This document shows, one piece after another, positions 20,098 through 28,342 of a stretch of 43,019 nt of DNA. The notes beneath the pieces are model-generated. The model was not told where the DNA came from. It did no database searches and saw only the letters and a program-made list of their open reading frames with translations. The position numbers were made by a program, and so were the translations under genes. Source of the DNA: a virus. The stretch's first letter is position 1. Each line of letters starts with the position of its first letter. The stretch covers positions 1 to 43,019 of IMG/VR virus record IMGVR_UViG_3300042914_002314. The stretch is one strand, 5' to 3'.

Positions 20098-21084
20098 TTA
20101 AACTTTCTTCCAATAAGTGTACTTCATCTTTGCTACAAGTCCAGAATAAACATTATTAATTATTAGTTTCATGGTAGTGTTGATTCCATAAGCCAATACC
20201 ATGTCGTTTATGTCTTTCTTGTCGATCTCTGATGGCCAGATTACTACGTTTCTTCCAGCCTCTACATATTTTCCAATCAGCGCAACAATCTCGGCATTTC
20301 TTGGTTCATTGTCAAATATAAAAATAACTTTAGACTTCTTTAATTTATCCGGTAACTCAGCCAACCATCCAGCGCCCTGCATTGCCACACCATTTGGTAT
20401 AAACATTGAATCGATAGGACCTTCAGTTACATATACCGTGTCGTGTGGCTCTATCTTATCTAGGTTGTACCAAAGTCTCTCTTCTCCTTCGCGCTTCAGC
20501 GTGATATAACGAATCGCTTTGCCAGTTGGGTCAAGAGAGCGACCCTGAACTCCAATAAGCTCCCCAGAATCGTTATAGAATGGTATGACCAATCGGGGCT
20601 CTTTGGTCCCTTCACGATTAAAGGAGTGCATGATCTTTCCAAAGTCAGTGCAATAATAAAAGTTACAATATTTTTCTTTAGGTATTTCACGGGACTTGAC
20701 ATATTTTATCGCCGTATGGTCTGCATTGAGTAGGTCAAGCCTCGTTCCGAGATTAGTAAACACTTGTTGGCGGGGAGCATCTTGTTTTTTCTCAACTGGT
20801 TTCGGATTCGCATCTTTAAATTTTTCAAACGCATATTCTTTTGCGAGTGATGGGCTAATATTTTCAAGTACAGAATATAGGTTGCAAGAAAAACCGCAAT
20901 TATGGCATTTGTAAACATAATGGCCTTTGTGCTCAAAGAAGTATCCCCTTGTCTTGGACTTATTCTTCTGTGAGTCGCCACACTTGAAACATCTACATGT
21001 GGCTAGTGTATCTTTCTTCCACTTAAACTTCTCAAGTGAACCAGATACCAAATTTACAAACTTCTTATCAATATATAGCGTCAT
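20098..21084 (-). CDS. 61: DNA primase, T4 gp61 / DnaG type
   Basis: This is 328 residues, making RNA primers for lagging-strand synthesis with the gp41 helicase. The N-terminal zinc site has two Cys pairs (CFKC at 32-35 and CHNC at 60-63). The TOPRIM part contains VYVTEGPIDSMF (about 217-228, catalytic Glu) and IFDNEPRN (about 254-261, metal-binding Asp). The size matches T4 gp61 (about 340 residues). The start overlaps the helicase stop as ATGA, so the two partners are translationally coupled. Confidence 0.9.
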   Translation of the reverse strand: MTLYIDKKFVNLVSGSLEKFKWKKDTLATCRCFKCGDSQKNKSKTRGYFFEHKGHYVYKCHNCGFSCNLYSVLENISPSLAKEYAFEKFKDANPKPVEKKQDAPRQQVFTNLGTRLDLLNADHTAIKYVKSREIPKEKYCNFYYCTDFGKIMHSFNREGTKEPRLVIPFYNDSGELIGVQGRSLDPTGKAIRYITLKREGEERLWYNLDKIEPHDTVYVTEGPIDSMFIPNGVAMQGAGWLAELPDKLKKSKVIFIFDNEPRNAEIVALIGKYVEAGRNVVIWPSEIDKKDINDMVLAYGINTTMKLIINNVYSGLVAKMKYTYWKKV

Positions 21085-22496
21085 TTGGCTTCTTCAAAAG
21101 TCCAATTGATTGCTTTATTCTTTTTCTTTCCAAATTGAGGATTGAACGTGCTGGCATCTGATCCAGATCCATAACCCTCTTCATCGGTGTTGTTAGAGTT
21201 TACAAGATTGGAATTCGTGTTGTCAACATCATAGAATTTCATCTTGGACTTATTAACTCCAACTAAGAACTTCCTGTTCTTGGTAGTGTCATTACCACGA
21301 TTCTTCAACTGCTTCACCATGAGTTGCCCAGACTCGGCAAGTTCTTCGTTCTCAATAAGAGCAAAGAAGAAGTCCGCAGTCTGTGGCAACCCAAAGCTCT
21401 CTGATGTGTCAGTCATTTCCATGTCGCTGCTCTTGGCACCTTCACGGTTGACCTGAGTGGCAGTCCAAAGAGGAATATTAAACTGCTTGGCCATACCACG
21501 TAGTTCCTCAGCAATTCCCTTGACATAGGTGTAACTGTTCATACCATTACCAAGTTTAAACCTGGCGCAGGAGCAGATGTTTAGATAATCTACAAAGATC
21601 ACATCTGGAACAAACTTCTTCTTGATCTTAAGTTCTTCCATAAGATTGCGGAAGTGGGTTACATTTGCAGCGGCTGTAGGATACTCTTTGATGATAAGTT
21701 TGCCACGGCAAGTTCTCTTGAGATTTTCCACCTTTGATTCATACTGAGTCAATGGCATAGTCTCAAGGTGATGCATGTCTGTGTCAAGAAGATTGGCATC
21801 GATACGTTTTGCAATTTCTTCTTCTGCCATCTCAAGTGTGATGTAAAGAACATTCAGGTTTTGTGACAAGCACGCTGCCGCATGATGGCACAGAAAGGCA
21901 CTCTTGCCTACACCGGATGCTGCCATTACTACATTGAGAGTTTTCTTGCGCGTACCACCACGGGTGATCTTGTTAAACATCTCAAGATCAAATGGAACCT
22001 TCTCCTCTACTCTGTGATAATACTCATATCGCTCATCAACATCTTCCAAAAAGTCATGGCCAACTCTAGTATCAAAAGAAACAGAAAGAGCCTTTGACAT
22101 GATATCAGGAATAGCATTCTGAGTCTTTTCCTTGTCTTTGCCCTCAATAATTCCAATGGATGCCATGATACCATTGTAGATTGCCTTTTCCTTGCAGAAC
22201 TTTTCTGTCTGTTCAACTAGCCAGACTGTATCAGACTTCTCACCTTCTTTGTACATCTCATCAGCAATAGATGTGCACTTCTTAAATTCAACTTCACTGA
22301 GTGCTTTCTCGTCGCCAAGCGAAATGAGTACAGCATCCTTTGTAGGAATGCTGTTGTACTTTAAAATAAATTTGCCAACGATACCGAACACAGTCTTTTC
22401 AGACTTGTCGTGAAAATATTCCTCTTGGAGGAACGGGACAACTTTGCGAGCATAGTCCTCATTGAGGACCAAGTTCTTTAGAATTACTGATTCCAT
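21081..22496 (-). CDS. 41: Replicative DNA helicase, T4 gp41 / DnaB type
   Basis: This is 471 residues forming the hexameric helicase that moves ahead of the polymerase and recruits primase. An N-terminal domain of about 150 residues precedes a RecA-like core. Walker A is AASGVGKS (192-199) and Walker B is DVIFVDYLNI (about 297-306). A downstream GIAEELRGMAKQ helix and the WTATQVNREGA segment match the family's sensor region. Length is close to T4 gp41 (475). No strong Shine-Dalgarno is visible before the ATG. It lies between the 105-residue gene and primase in the core replication operon. Confidence 0.92.
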   Translation of the reverse strand: MESVILKNLVLNEDYARKVVPFLQEEYFHDKSEKTVFGIVGKFILKYNSIPTKDAVLISLGDEKALSEVEFKKCTSIADEMYKEGEKSDTVWLVEQTEKFCKEKAIYNGIMASIGIIEGKDKEKTQNAIPDIMSKALSVSFDTRVGHDFLEDVDERYEYYHRVEEKVPFDLEMFNKITRGGTRKKTLNVVMAASGVGKSAFLCHHAAACLSQNLNVLYITLEMAEEEIAKRIDANLLDTDMHHLETMPLTQYESKVENLKRTCRGKLIIKEYPTAAANVTHFRNLMEELKIKKKFVPDVIFVDYLNICSCARFKLGNGMNSYTYVKGIAEELRGMAKQFNIPLWTATQVNREGAKSSDMEMTDTSESFGLPQTADFFFALIENEELAESGQLMVKQLKNRGNDTTKNRKFLVGVNKSKMKFYDVDNTNSNLVNSNNTDEEGYGSGSDASTFNPQFGKKKNKAINWTFEEAK

Positions 22497-22533
22497 GTTT
22501 TAATTATGTCTTGGTTTTTTAAGAAGTCCAGTA

Positions 22534-22851
22534 TCAATCCGTATGAACATCATCTTCAAGATCGACTGCTTCTTCAAGTTCTCGCTCTGACTGCTCTTCT
22601 ATGATCTTAACAAAAATTTCACCAACTGCATTTGTAAATTCTGGTGTATCTTTATTAAAGTTTTTAGGACCCTTCACAATTTCAAGCTCCATAGTAACCT
22701 TTACATTGTCATTGTCGTGTTCTGAAACATTAATTGTTCCATAACGAAAAACAATTCCTGCAAATTCTCCATCCACAATTTCTATTGGGCATGTTTTGTT
22801 TGTGTCTGTGTCTGATTCTGGTGTGTAACGATAATTAGGAACCTTGTCCAT
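22534..22851 (-). CDS. Conserved small protein between uvsX and gene 41
   Basis: This is 105 residues from MDKVPNYRYTPESDTDTNKT. It is predicted beta-rich (CPIEIVDGEFAGIVFRYGTI, VKVTMELEIVKG) with an acidic C-terminus (EEAVDLEDDVHTD). I recall a similar small gene in the same place in related aquatic T4-like phages, with unknown function. It overlaps the uvsX end by 17 bases and has AAGGACTT before its ATG. Position argues for a role with recombinase or helicase. Confidence 0.75.
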   Translation of the reverse strand: MDKVPNYRYTPESDTDTNKTCPIEIVDGEFAGIVFRYGTINVSEHDNDNVKVTMELEIVKGPKNFNKDTPEFTNAVGEIFVKIIEEQSERELEEAVDLEDDVHTD

Positions 22852-23857
22852 ATTTGAAGTCCTTTTGAATCTCTGCGTCCAATCTATCTAGGATTTCCTT
22901 AGTATAATACTTCTCTGGGTCTTCGTCAATATTTTTTTCAAATGCTTTTGTTCCATCCGGCAATTCAATTCGTGTTGATACCTTTTTAAAAATACCATAC
23001 TTGATTGCCAAATCGGTTAGGCCATAGTATCTGCTTAGACCAGAAGTGTAGTTTAGACGCGTCTCTACATTCATGTTCTCCTTAACAAACCTGTTCTTAT
23101 AGTTTGTGCACTTGATGAAGATTCCAACAACACCCTCATCAGTCTTGTCTTTGCTCTTTGAGAGCGTTAGGATGTTGCTTGCTGCATACTTCAAACCAAT
23201 ACCACCACCAAGTTCCTTGGTTGGAACATACGCACCGATGACTTGGTATGTGTGATTAGTCATCAACATGGGAATCTTGGCTTTCCCTAGTTTTAGAGTT
23301 AGCACACGGAATGTTGCCTTGGTCTGCTGTGCCTTGGTCATGTCACGGACATTCTTGCCTTCAGCAGAGTCATTCATTTCTTTCTCTGTAGACAACATAC
23401 CAAGAGAATCAAGAACAAATAAAACTGGCTTGCGCTCATCTTCAGGTTGCTCTAGAATGTCATTCACAATCTTTAGAGATTGTGTCTTGAATTCCTCAAT
23501 GGTTGCCACAGGAACAACGGCTACTCTTTCGGTGTCAATACCACGCTGCTTGAACATATCAGTCGTTACAGCCTGCTCAGTGTCGAAGTAAACCACAACA
23601 CCATCTTTATTGTCCTTTAAGAACTGTGACGCAATACCAATCGCATAAAAGGTTTTACCAGTAGCAGGGTCACCAGCCAAGCATGATATTTTATTGTTTG
23701 GTAGTCCACCATAAATGGTTCCAGAAAGAAGTGCGTTTAATACATAAGATCCGGTGTCAATAAAACCAGTGACATCAGATCCATCCAGTCCCTCTTCAAC
23801 AATTTTTGCGTCAGGGTTATTTATTTTTCCGATTAGACTTTTTAGATACTTTGACAT
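22835..23857 (-). CDS. uvsX: UvsX, RecA-like recombinase
   Basis: This is 340 residues, coating single-stranded DNA and driving strand exchange for recombination-dependent replication. Walker A GDPATGKT is at 62-69. An acidic strand DTEQAVT follows the nucleotide site, with Walker B (VLFVLDSLGML) and the loop region MTNHTYQVIGAYVPTKELGG. This pattern matches T4 UvsX and cyanophage homologues (about 340-390 residues). The Shine-Dalgarno AAGGAAAA lies just before the ATG. The gene overlaps both neighbours, so uvsX, the 105-residue gene and helicase are likely coexpressed. Confidence 0.92.
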   Translation of the reverse strand: MSKYLKSLIGKINNPDAKIVEEGLDGSDVTGFIDTGSYVLNALLSGTIYGGLPNNKISCLAGDPATGKTFYAIGIASQFLKDNKDGVVVYFDTEQAVTTDMFKQRGIDTERVAVVPVATIEEFKTQSLKIVNDILEQPEDERKPVLFVLDSLGMLSTEKEMNDSAEGKNVRDMTKAQQTKATFRVLTLKLGKAKIPMLMTNHTYQVIGAYVPTKELGGGIGLKYAASNILTLSKSKDKTDEGVVGIFIKCTNYKNRFVKENMNVETRLNYTSGLSRYYGLTDLAIKYGIFKKVSTRIELPDGTKAFEKNIDEDPEKYYTKEILDRLDAEIQKDFKYGQGS

Positions 23858-24113
23858 TATTTTCCTTTACATATAAAATACAACCAGCGACACCTTCGGG
23901 AGTGTCATGAAGAACCTTGATGGATTCGATGATTACATCATCTTTAACATCAAGTAGTCGGTCACCAACGATAAAGCATGGCCCACCTTCAAAATCGAAT
24001 AGACCATCGCCAAAGCGAGAATACAAAGACCTACCTTCGACTTTGTAAGATCCGTCTTCAAGAAGTGTGATAATTCTTTCATCACCATATCTAGATTTAA
24101 TTTTCTTTACCAT
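23817..24113 (-). CDS. Small basic-tailed unrecognised protein
   Basis: This is 98 residues from MVKKIKSRYGDERIITLLED. It has a beta-rich body (GDGLFDFEGGPCFIVGDRLL) and a Lys-rich tail (NNVKVSKKSNRKNK). Family not recognised. The last 41 bases overlap the uvsX start in another frame. Lying between DNA polymerase and uvsX, it is likely an accessory replication protein; that is inferred from position only. Confidence 0.65.
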   Translation of the reverse strand: MVKKIKSRYGDERIITLLEDGSYKVEGRSLYSRFGDGLFDFEGGPCFIVGDRLLDVKDDVIIESIKVLHDTPEGVAGCILYVKENNVKVSKKSNRKNK

Positions 24114-24129
24114 ATCTTAACAATATACC

Positions 24130-26634
24130 TCAAACAAAGAACTCTTCAAGTGTTACTTCTTTATTTAATTTCCAATTAATGGATTCCAAAATATTATCAA
24201 GTGGCTCCTTGAATGTTTTGTCAAACTGTAGCTCTCTGTCAACATACTTTTCAAGATTGAATTCCTTTGGTGGAGAATTTATAAAGCCAATCACATTTTC
24301 CTTTCCCATTGTTCCATAAGGATTTGGAACCTTTAAGAAAACAAATTTAATCTTGTCGTTCTCTTTCACTTCAGGATATTGCTTATCAATCTCAATCTTC
24401 TTTATGTATGCATTGTGTAACAATGCAGCCTTGGTAGCGATTGGTGTACCTGACTTGTAGACTTTGGTTCTATCTTCATACTTCTTGATACCCTTGACTC
24501 CCCGAGGAGATGCAATCGTAGACAAAGGTAGATTCATAAATTCATCATGGAATTCATTCACATACTCTCGCAACTCCTCGGGGGTTTTGGTCAAGATAAT
24601 CTTGATGCAATCTTTCAGTTTATTACGGACAACGAGTGGGGTGCTGCTCCGTGCAGTTTCCAGACCCATGATCTTTAGTTTGGGTTCTTCAAAGCGAACA
24701 CCCTCTAGATCTTGAACAAGCAGTGCATATCTCTTCTTGGCGATAAAGATTGCTGCCGAAGCAATGGCTTCACGCTTGAAGAAGATTTTATTTTCACTGC
24801 AGTTTAAAGTCTTTGTAAGAAGGTTCATTTCCTTCGTTAGTTCGACTTGGATGTTTTGTTCGCAGATTTTATCAACAAAATCTGTGATGTTTGGGATCTT
24901 GGTCTTGCTTGAAATTTGTGTGACAATATCTTCCAGATTGATGTACACAGAATCCGTATCCACCGCGAGAACAAAGTCTTTACTTTCATTCTTTGTTAAT
25001 TTCCTGATGTATGAATTCATTGCATTCTCTGCAGAACGAATGATAACTTGACCAGTCACCGTGACTGCGGTGGCCAATTCGGGAGAAGAGTAAATGAATG
25101 CTGGATTACCAAGGCACCCATATAAACTGTTGGCCAAAATCTTCTTAACTGATTGACGAATCTTCAAGGCAGCAATTCGTGGAAGAAGATCTTTGTTCTT
25201 TGTTTGCTCATATTCCTTCTCCAAATCCAACATCTTGGACTTTGCTTCTTTTCTTTGATTGAAAGTTATTTCAATCAATATGGGAATAAATCCTTTGGAG
25301 TTGTTGCTAAAGACAGAACCATTGCAGGCCAAGCATCCGTTCTGTTTCATTGCATCTTCAATTAGAGATGGAATTTCTTTTCTCTTGCTACGCAAGAAGT
25401 CGTCTGCATTGAGAGACGAATCCTTGCTGATGCAGGTTTCTGGAGAAATGTTCCAACCCATTATGATGCTCGGATACAGACTTGTGGCATCAAAGCTGAC
25501 AACATTCTTGTAAAGACCTGGCGTGATCTCTTTCACATACGCACCGACAAATTGTTCATCCTTGGCGTATGTAGTCTGAATAGGCGGAATAATATTACGC
25601 TGCAATAGGTAATCGCAGCAGATGGTTCCCCAAATGCGAGTAGCAAAGAAGACAACATCAAATGGAATCTTGGCTTCATAGGCAATAGACACCGCCAAGT
25701 CAATGAGACGAAGTTTATTGTCCAGTTTCTCAACTAGTTCAACGTCTTGGATGTTATACTCTGCAAATCGTTGAAAGTCTTTAGTATAGAATTCCTTCAG
25801 TGATCCATACTCAGCATAGTCCAACTTCTGCTCGTCAAGTTCTGCTTTGGCAATGAAGTTTAGAGCATAACTCTCTTGGCTGGTTCCTGAGAACTTCTTG
25901 TATAGATCCATGTAGTCTAGGATGGTGTATCCGGGGAACTCAAACAAGCGATAATCCACACCACCGATGTTTGTCTCCCGCTCCTTCATCAGATTGAAGG
26001 GCATCCATGACTGAATCTCCTCGTCTTCAAAGAAGAGTTTGGCTCTTCCAATGATGTAGGGGATATCGAACAACTTGACATTCCAGCCGGTTATGACATC
26101 AATATCCTTCTTTCGAAGAAGTTCAAAAAACTTCTGGATTAGATCCTTCTCGCAACTTGCAAGAATAAGTTTACAGTTGGGGATATTAATCTGCTTGCAT
26201 GTGATAGCATAGTTAACACCACAGATGCGAACACCTATGATATTAATCTTTTCATTTGGATTCCGAAGATCCGGGAATCCCGATTCGCACTCGCTTTCAA
26301 TATCAAAATAGGCTATTTTGATTTGGGAAAGATCGTATAATACCTCACCCTCATAAGTCTCCAAGAGATATTGAGTGACGAAATCAGTATTTCCATAAAT
26401 TGGCGAATCTTGTAGGCTAGCATATTGTTTCAAGAACTCCCTGCAATCGTATAAACTATCAAATATCATCTTCTTCACCGGAACTCCGGTGAGAGTCTTA
26501 TACTTGGTGTTTGCATCACTCTGAATAAAGAGTGATGGTTTAAAAGAGACGGTATCCGTAAATCGGACACCATTCTTATAACCACGAACAAGTATTTTGT
26601 TCCCCTTGATACCGCAGGCAGTATAAAATTTCAT
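24130..26634 (-). CDS. 43: DNA polymerase, family B, T4 gp43 type
   Basis: This is 834 residues with 3'-5' exonuclease and polymerase domains. Exo I is D111/E113 (AYFDIESE), Exo II is D190 (GWNVKLFDIPY) and Exo III is Y293/D297 (YNIQDVEL). Polymerase motif A is D382 (DATSLYPSII), motif B is KKILANSLYG (about 497-506) and motif C is D559/D561 (VDTDSVYI). All catalytic acids are present, so the enzyme should be active and proofreading. T4 gp43 has 898 residues. The start overlaps the stop of the DUF1599-type gene as ATGA, so they are coupled and probably driven by the sigma70-like promoter at 26962-26989. Confidence 0.96.
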   Translation of the reverse strand: MKFYTACGIKGNKILVRGYKNGVRFTDTVSFKPSLFIQSDANTKYKTLTGVPVKKMIFDSLYDCREFLKQYASLQDSPIYGNTDFVTQYLLETYEGEVLYDLSQIKIAYFDIESECESGFPDLRNPNEKINIIGVRICGVNYAITCKQINIPNCKLILASCEKDLIQKFFELLRKKDIDVITGWNVKLFDIPYIIGRAKLFFEDEEIQSWMPFNLMKERETNIGGVDYRLFEFPGYTILDYMDLYKKFSGTSQESYALNFIAKAELDEQKLDYAEYGSLKEFYTKDFQRFAEYNIQDVELVEKLDNKLRLIDLAVSIAYEAKIPFDVVFFATRIWGTICCDYLLQRNIIPPIQTTYAKDEQFVGAYVKEITPGLYKNVVSFDATSLYPSIIMGWNISPETCISKDSSLNADDFLRSKRKEIPSLIEDAMKQNGCLACNGSVFSNNSKGFIPILIEITFNQRKEAKSKMLDLEKEYEQTKNKDLLPRIAALKIRQSVKKILANSLYGCLGNPAFIYSSPELATAVTVTGQVIIRSAENAMNSYIRKLTKNESKDFVLAVDTDSVYINLEDIVTQISSKTKIPNITDFVDKICEQNIQVELTKEMNLLTKTLNCSENKIFFKREAIASAAIFIAKKRYALLVQDLEGVRFEEPKLKIMGLETARSSTPLVVRNKLKDCIKIILTKTPEELREYVNEFHDEFMNLPLSTIASPRGVKGIKKYEDRTKVYKSGTPIATKAALLHNAYIKKIEIDKQYPEVKENDKIKFVFLKVPNPYGTMGKENVIGFINSPPKEFNLEKYVDRELQFDKTFKEPLDNILESINWKLNKEVTLEEFFV

Positions 26635-26954
26635 TTTGCTTTGTTTGTTTCTCTATCCTTCAGGAGGCCAGCAAGTATGACACTATAGTTGATCATGTCA
26701 ACAATTGCATCATAAACACTCTCGTTTTCAAGAGAGAGTTGACCTCTATTGAGGAAGGTAGATATTCTAGACATCTTATCTGTCATTCGAATTAGCACGC
26801 CCATCTCAGCCGTGCTAAATCCTAAAAATTCAGCTCTACGAAAATTCATGAAAGGATCTTCACTACATGCGTAGTCTGCATTCTTTTTCTTCATCAATTC
26901 CTTGGCACCCGTGCAAATTTCTTCATGTAATTTAAAAAGTTCTTCTCTCGTCAT
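26631..26954 (-). CDS. DUF1599-type protein (nucleotide modification associated domain 1)
   Basis: This is 107 residues from MTREELFKLHEEICTGAKEL. The pattern K-N-x-D-Y (KKKNADYACSEDPFMNFRRA), then LIRMTDKMSRISTFLNRG and DAIVDMINYSVILAGLL, matches the all-alpha DUF1599 family. That family is linked to nucleotide modification and resembles MazG-like NTP pyrophosphatases. It may cleanse or process nucleotides for the polymerase, whose start it overlaps by four bases. It is the first gene of the replication operon, with a sigma70-like promoter placing the RNA 5' end next to its ATG. Confidence 0.8.
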   Translation of the reverse strand: MTREELFKLHEEICTGAKELMKKKNADYACSEDPFMNFRRAEFLGFSTAEMGVLIRMTDKMSRISTFLNRGQLSLENESVYDAIVDMINYSVILAGLLKDRETNKAK

Positions 26955-26961
26955 AACTGTG

Positions 26962-26989
26962 AATATAGCCCATCTTTATGCGCTGTCAA
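26962..26989 (-). promoter_or_regulatory. Sigma70-like promoter of the replication operon
   Basis: On the minus strand: TTGACA (26984-26989), a 16-base spacer, then TATATT (26962-26967). The start is expected at about 26955, immediately before the ATG at 26954. It is divergent from the late box for the lysis cassette only four bases away. Confidence 0.6.
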
Positions 26990-26992
26990 GAA

Positions 26993-27000
26993 TATAAATA
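26993..27000 (+). promoter_or_regulatory. T4-type late promoter box TATAAATA (lysis cassette)
   Basis: A perfect late box 28 bases before the ATG at 27029. A leader of about 23 bases contains GGAG (27015-27018). This is one of the few late boxes here with a normal leader, as expected for well-controlled lysis genes. Confidence 0.75.
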
Positions 27001-27028
27001 TTAAAGTCCCTATCGGAGTTTCATTAAG

Positions 27029-27637
27029 ATGTACCTCATTTCCCTAATAGACCCCACAAAATTCCTTGAAGCCACCACATTAATAGTCGCAGGAACCCTC
27101 GGAGTAATTTGGGGAATCATAAAATTTTGGAAAACAAAAAAAAATGATGACAACTTTATTGAAATACATACAGAAATTCATGAACTTCTTACAGAACTTA
27201 GAATTGTCGCAAAGGCAATGAGAGCCAGCATAATTCAGTTCCACAATGGTGAGTATACAATGGATGGAATTTCCATGCGTAAATTCTCGGTAACTCACGA
27301 ATCGACATACAAGGGATATACATCACAGGTAATGAAACTCAAGGGAAATCTCTGTTCGATGTATATTCCCTTATTGACTAAAGTTATTGAAAATAAAAAT
27401 ACAATTCATCACACTAATTTGCTTCCCCACAGTTATGTAAAAGGGTTTTTTGAAGATGAGAATGTCTCCCAATATGCATGTTTACCATTAAAGAATAAGG
27501 GTGCAAACGTAGGTTTTATCTTGCTTCAATGGCATCACGATTTTGAAATACCAAGTGAAGCACAAGAAGAGGCCATGAAAAATTTTGAACATATTCGTGA
27601 TTCAATAGAAATGCAACTTTCACAACAAAAGAATTGA
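27029..27637 (+). CDS. Membrane-anchored GAF-like domain protein
   Basis: This is 202 residues. Residues 15-33 (TTLIVAGTLGVIWGIIKFW) form a transmembrane helix followed by a Lys-rich stop (KTKKN), then a short coiled coil (44-62). The remainder resembles a GAF-type sensor domain, including ASIIQFHNGEYTMDGISMRK, a conserved-looking FHNG segment, and QYACLPLKNKGANVGFILLQ. The positive-inside rule puts the domain in the cytoplasm. GAF domains bind small ligands; no output domain is present. It is first in a three-gene late cassette with a holin-like and a spanin-like gene, so regulation of lysis is possible but unproven. Confidence 0.7.
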   Translation: MYLISLIDPTKFLEATTLIVAGTLGVIWGIIKFWKTKKNDDNFIEIHTEIHELLTELRIVAKAMRASIIQFHNGEYTMDGISMRKFSVTHESTYKGYTSQVMKLKGNLCSMYIPLLTKVIENKNTIHHTNLLPHSYVKGFFEDENVSQYACLPLKNKGANVGFILLQWHHDFEIPSEAQEEAMKNFEHIRDSIEMQLSQQKN

Positions 27638-27644
27638 GGAATTT

Positions 27645-28079
27645 ATGCCAACAGAATTGATATCATTATTGGGTGGAGGTGTCACAGGATTCCTGTTCCG
27701 CTATTGGGCTCAACAAGCCCAAGATCGCAAGGAAATGTTTGAGATGGCAATGGGAGCCAATAAACAAACTACAGATAATCAAAATAAGGCTGTTCAGAGA
27801 GTGCCAATTGATGTTGGTAAGGGTGTGAGACAACTTATTGTTTTGGCCTGCTTGTTTGCTGTTGTAGCAGCACCATTTGTTCTTCCATTCTTTGGAATCT
27901 CAACTTTTGCTGAATTTACACAAGAACAACCTTCAAGCTTCTTTGGACTAATTCCTGAAACAACTAGAAAATATTTTGTAGAAATCCCAGGATACTTGTT
28001 TGCAGAAGAAAACAGACAAGTTCTATTGGCAGTGGTTGGATTCTACTTCGGGACAGCCGCAGGAGGAAATAAGTCATGA
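27645..28079 (+). CDS. Holin-like protein of the three-TM type
   Basis: This is 144 residues with strong Shine-Dalgarno GAGGA. Hydrophobic segments are at about 4-20 (weak, ELISLLGGGVTGFLFRYW), 62-84 (RQLIVLACLFAVVAAPFVLP) and 125-140 (QVLLAVVGFYFGTAAGG). The C-terminal VVGFYFGT pattern resembles the 3TM holin family known from gene transfer agents and marine phages. It would form holes in the inner membrane at lysis. The stop overlaps the start of the lipoprotein gene as ATGA, so the two are coupled. No endolysin gene is visible in the window. Confidence in the holin role is moderate. Confidence 0.65.
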   Translation: MPTELISLLGGGVTGFLFRYWAQQAQDRKEMFEMAMGANKQTTDNQNKAVQRVPIDVGKGVRQLIVLACLFAVVAAPFVLPFFGISTFAEFTQEQPSSFFGLIPETTRKYFVEIPGYLFAEENRQVLLAVVGFYFGTAAGGNKS

Positions 28080-28342
28080 AATATCTTCTCTCACTTCTAT
28101 TACTGGCCTCTTGCACAACTCCACAAATTATTTCTCCTTTGGACAAAAAGGGAAATCCAATTCACAGCGTTCTTAAGGAACCATTCTTTGGTAGCCCAAG
28201 TCAGGCTTCTGAATGGACATTTTGGTATGTTCTAATTTGTGTATTTACACTTTGGCTAGTATGGAAAGAATTTAAATCTGTTAAATGGCCAAAGAAAAAA
28301 TCAGAACCTGCCAGTGCTACCAAACCCACCGACACGGTTTGA
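28076..28342 (+). CDS. Small lipoprotein with a C-terminal TM segment, u-spanin-like topology
   Basis: This is 88 residues with strong Shine-Dalgarno GGAGG. A signal peptide (MKYLLSLLLLASC) ends in a lipobox L-A-S-C with the lipidated Cys at 13. A single hydrophobic helix (47-64, WTFWYVLICVFTLWLVWK) is followed by a basic tail (KSVKWPKKK), predicting an outer-membrane lipid anchor, a periplasmic segment and a helix in the inner membrane with the C-terminus in the cytoplasm. That is the topology of unimolecular spanins such as T1 gp11, which fuse the membranes after holin action. The periplasmic part is only about 33 residues, shorter than usual. The 3' end overlaps the converging dUTPase gene by 42 bases. 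Confidence 0.65.
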   Translation: MKYLLSLLLLASCTTPQIISPLDKKGNPIHSVLKEPFFGSPSQASEWTFWYVLICVFTLWLVWKEFKSVKWPKKKSEPASATKPTDTV

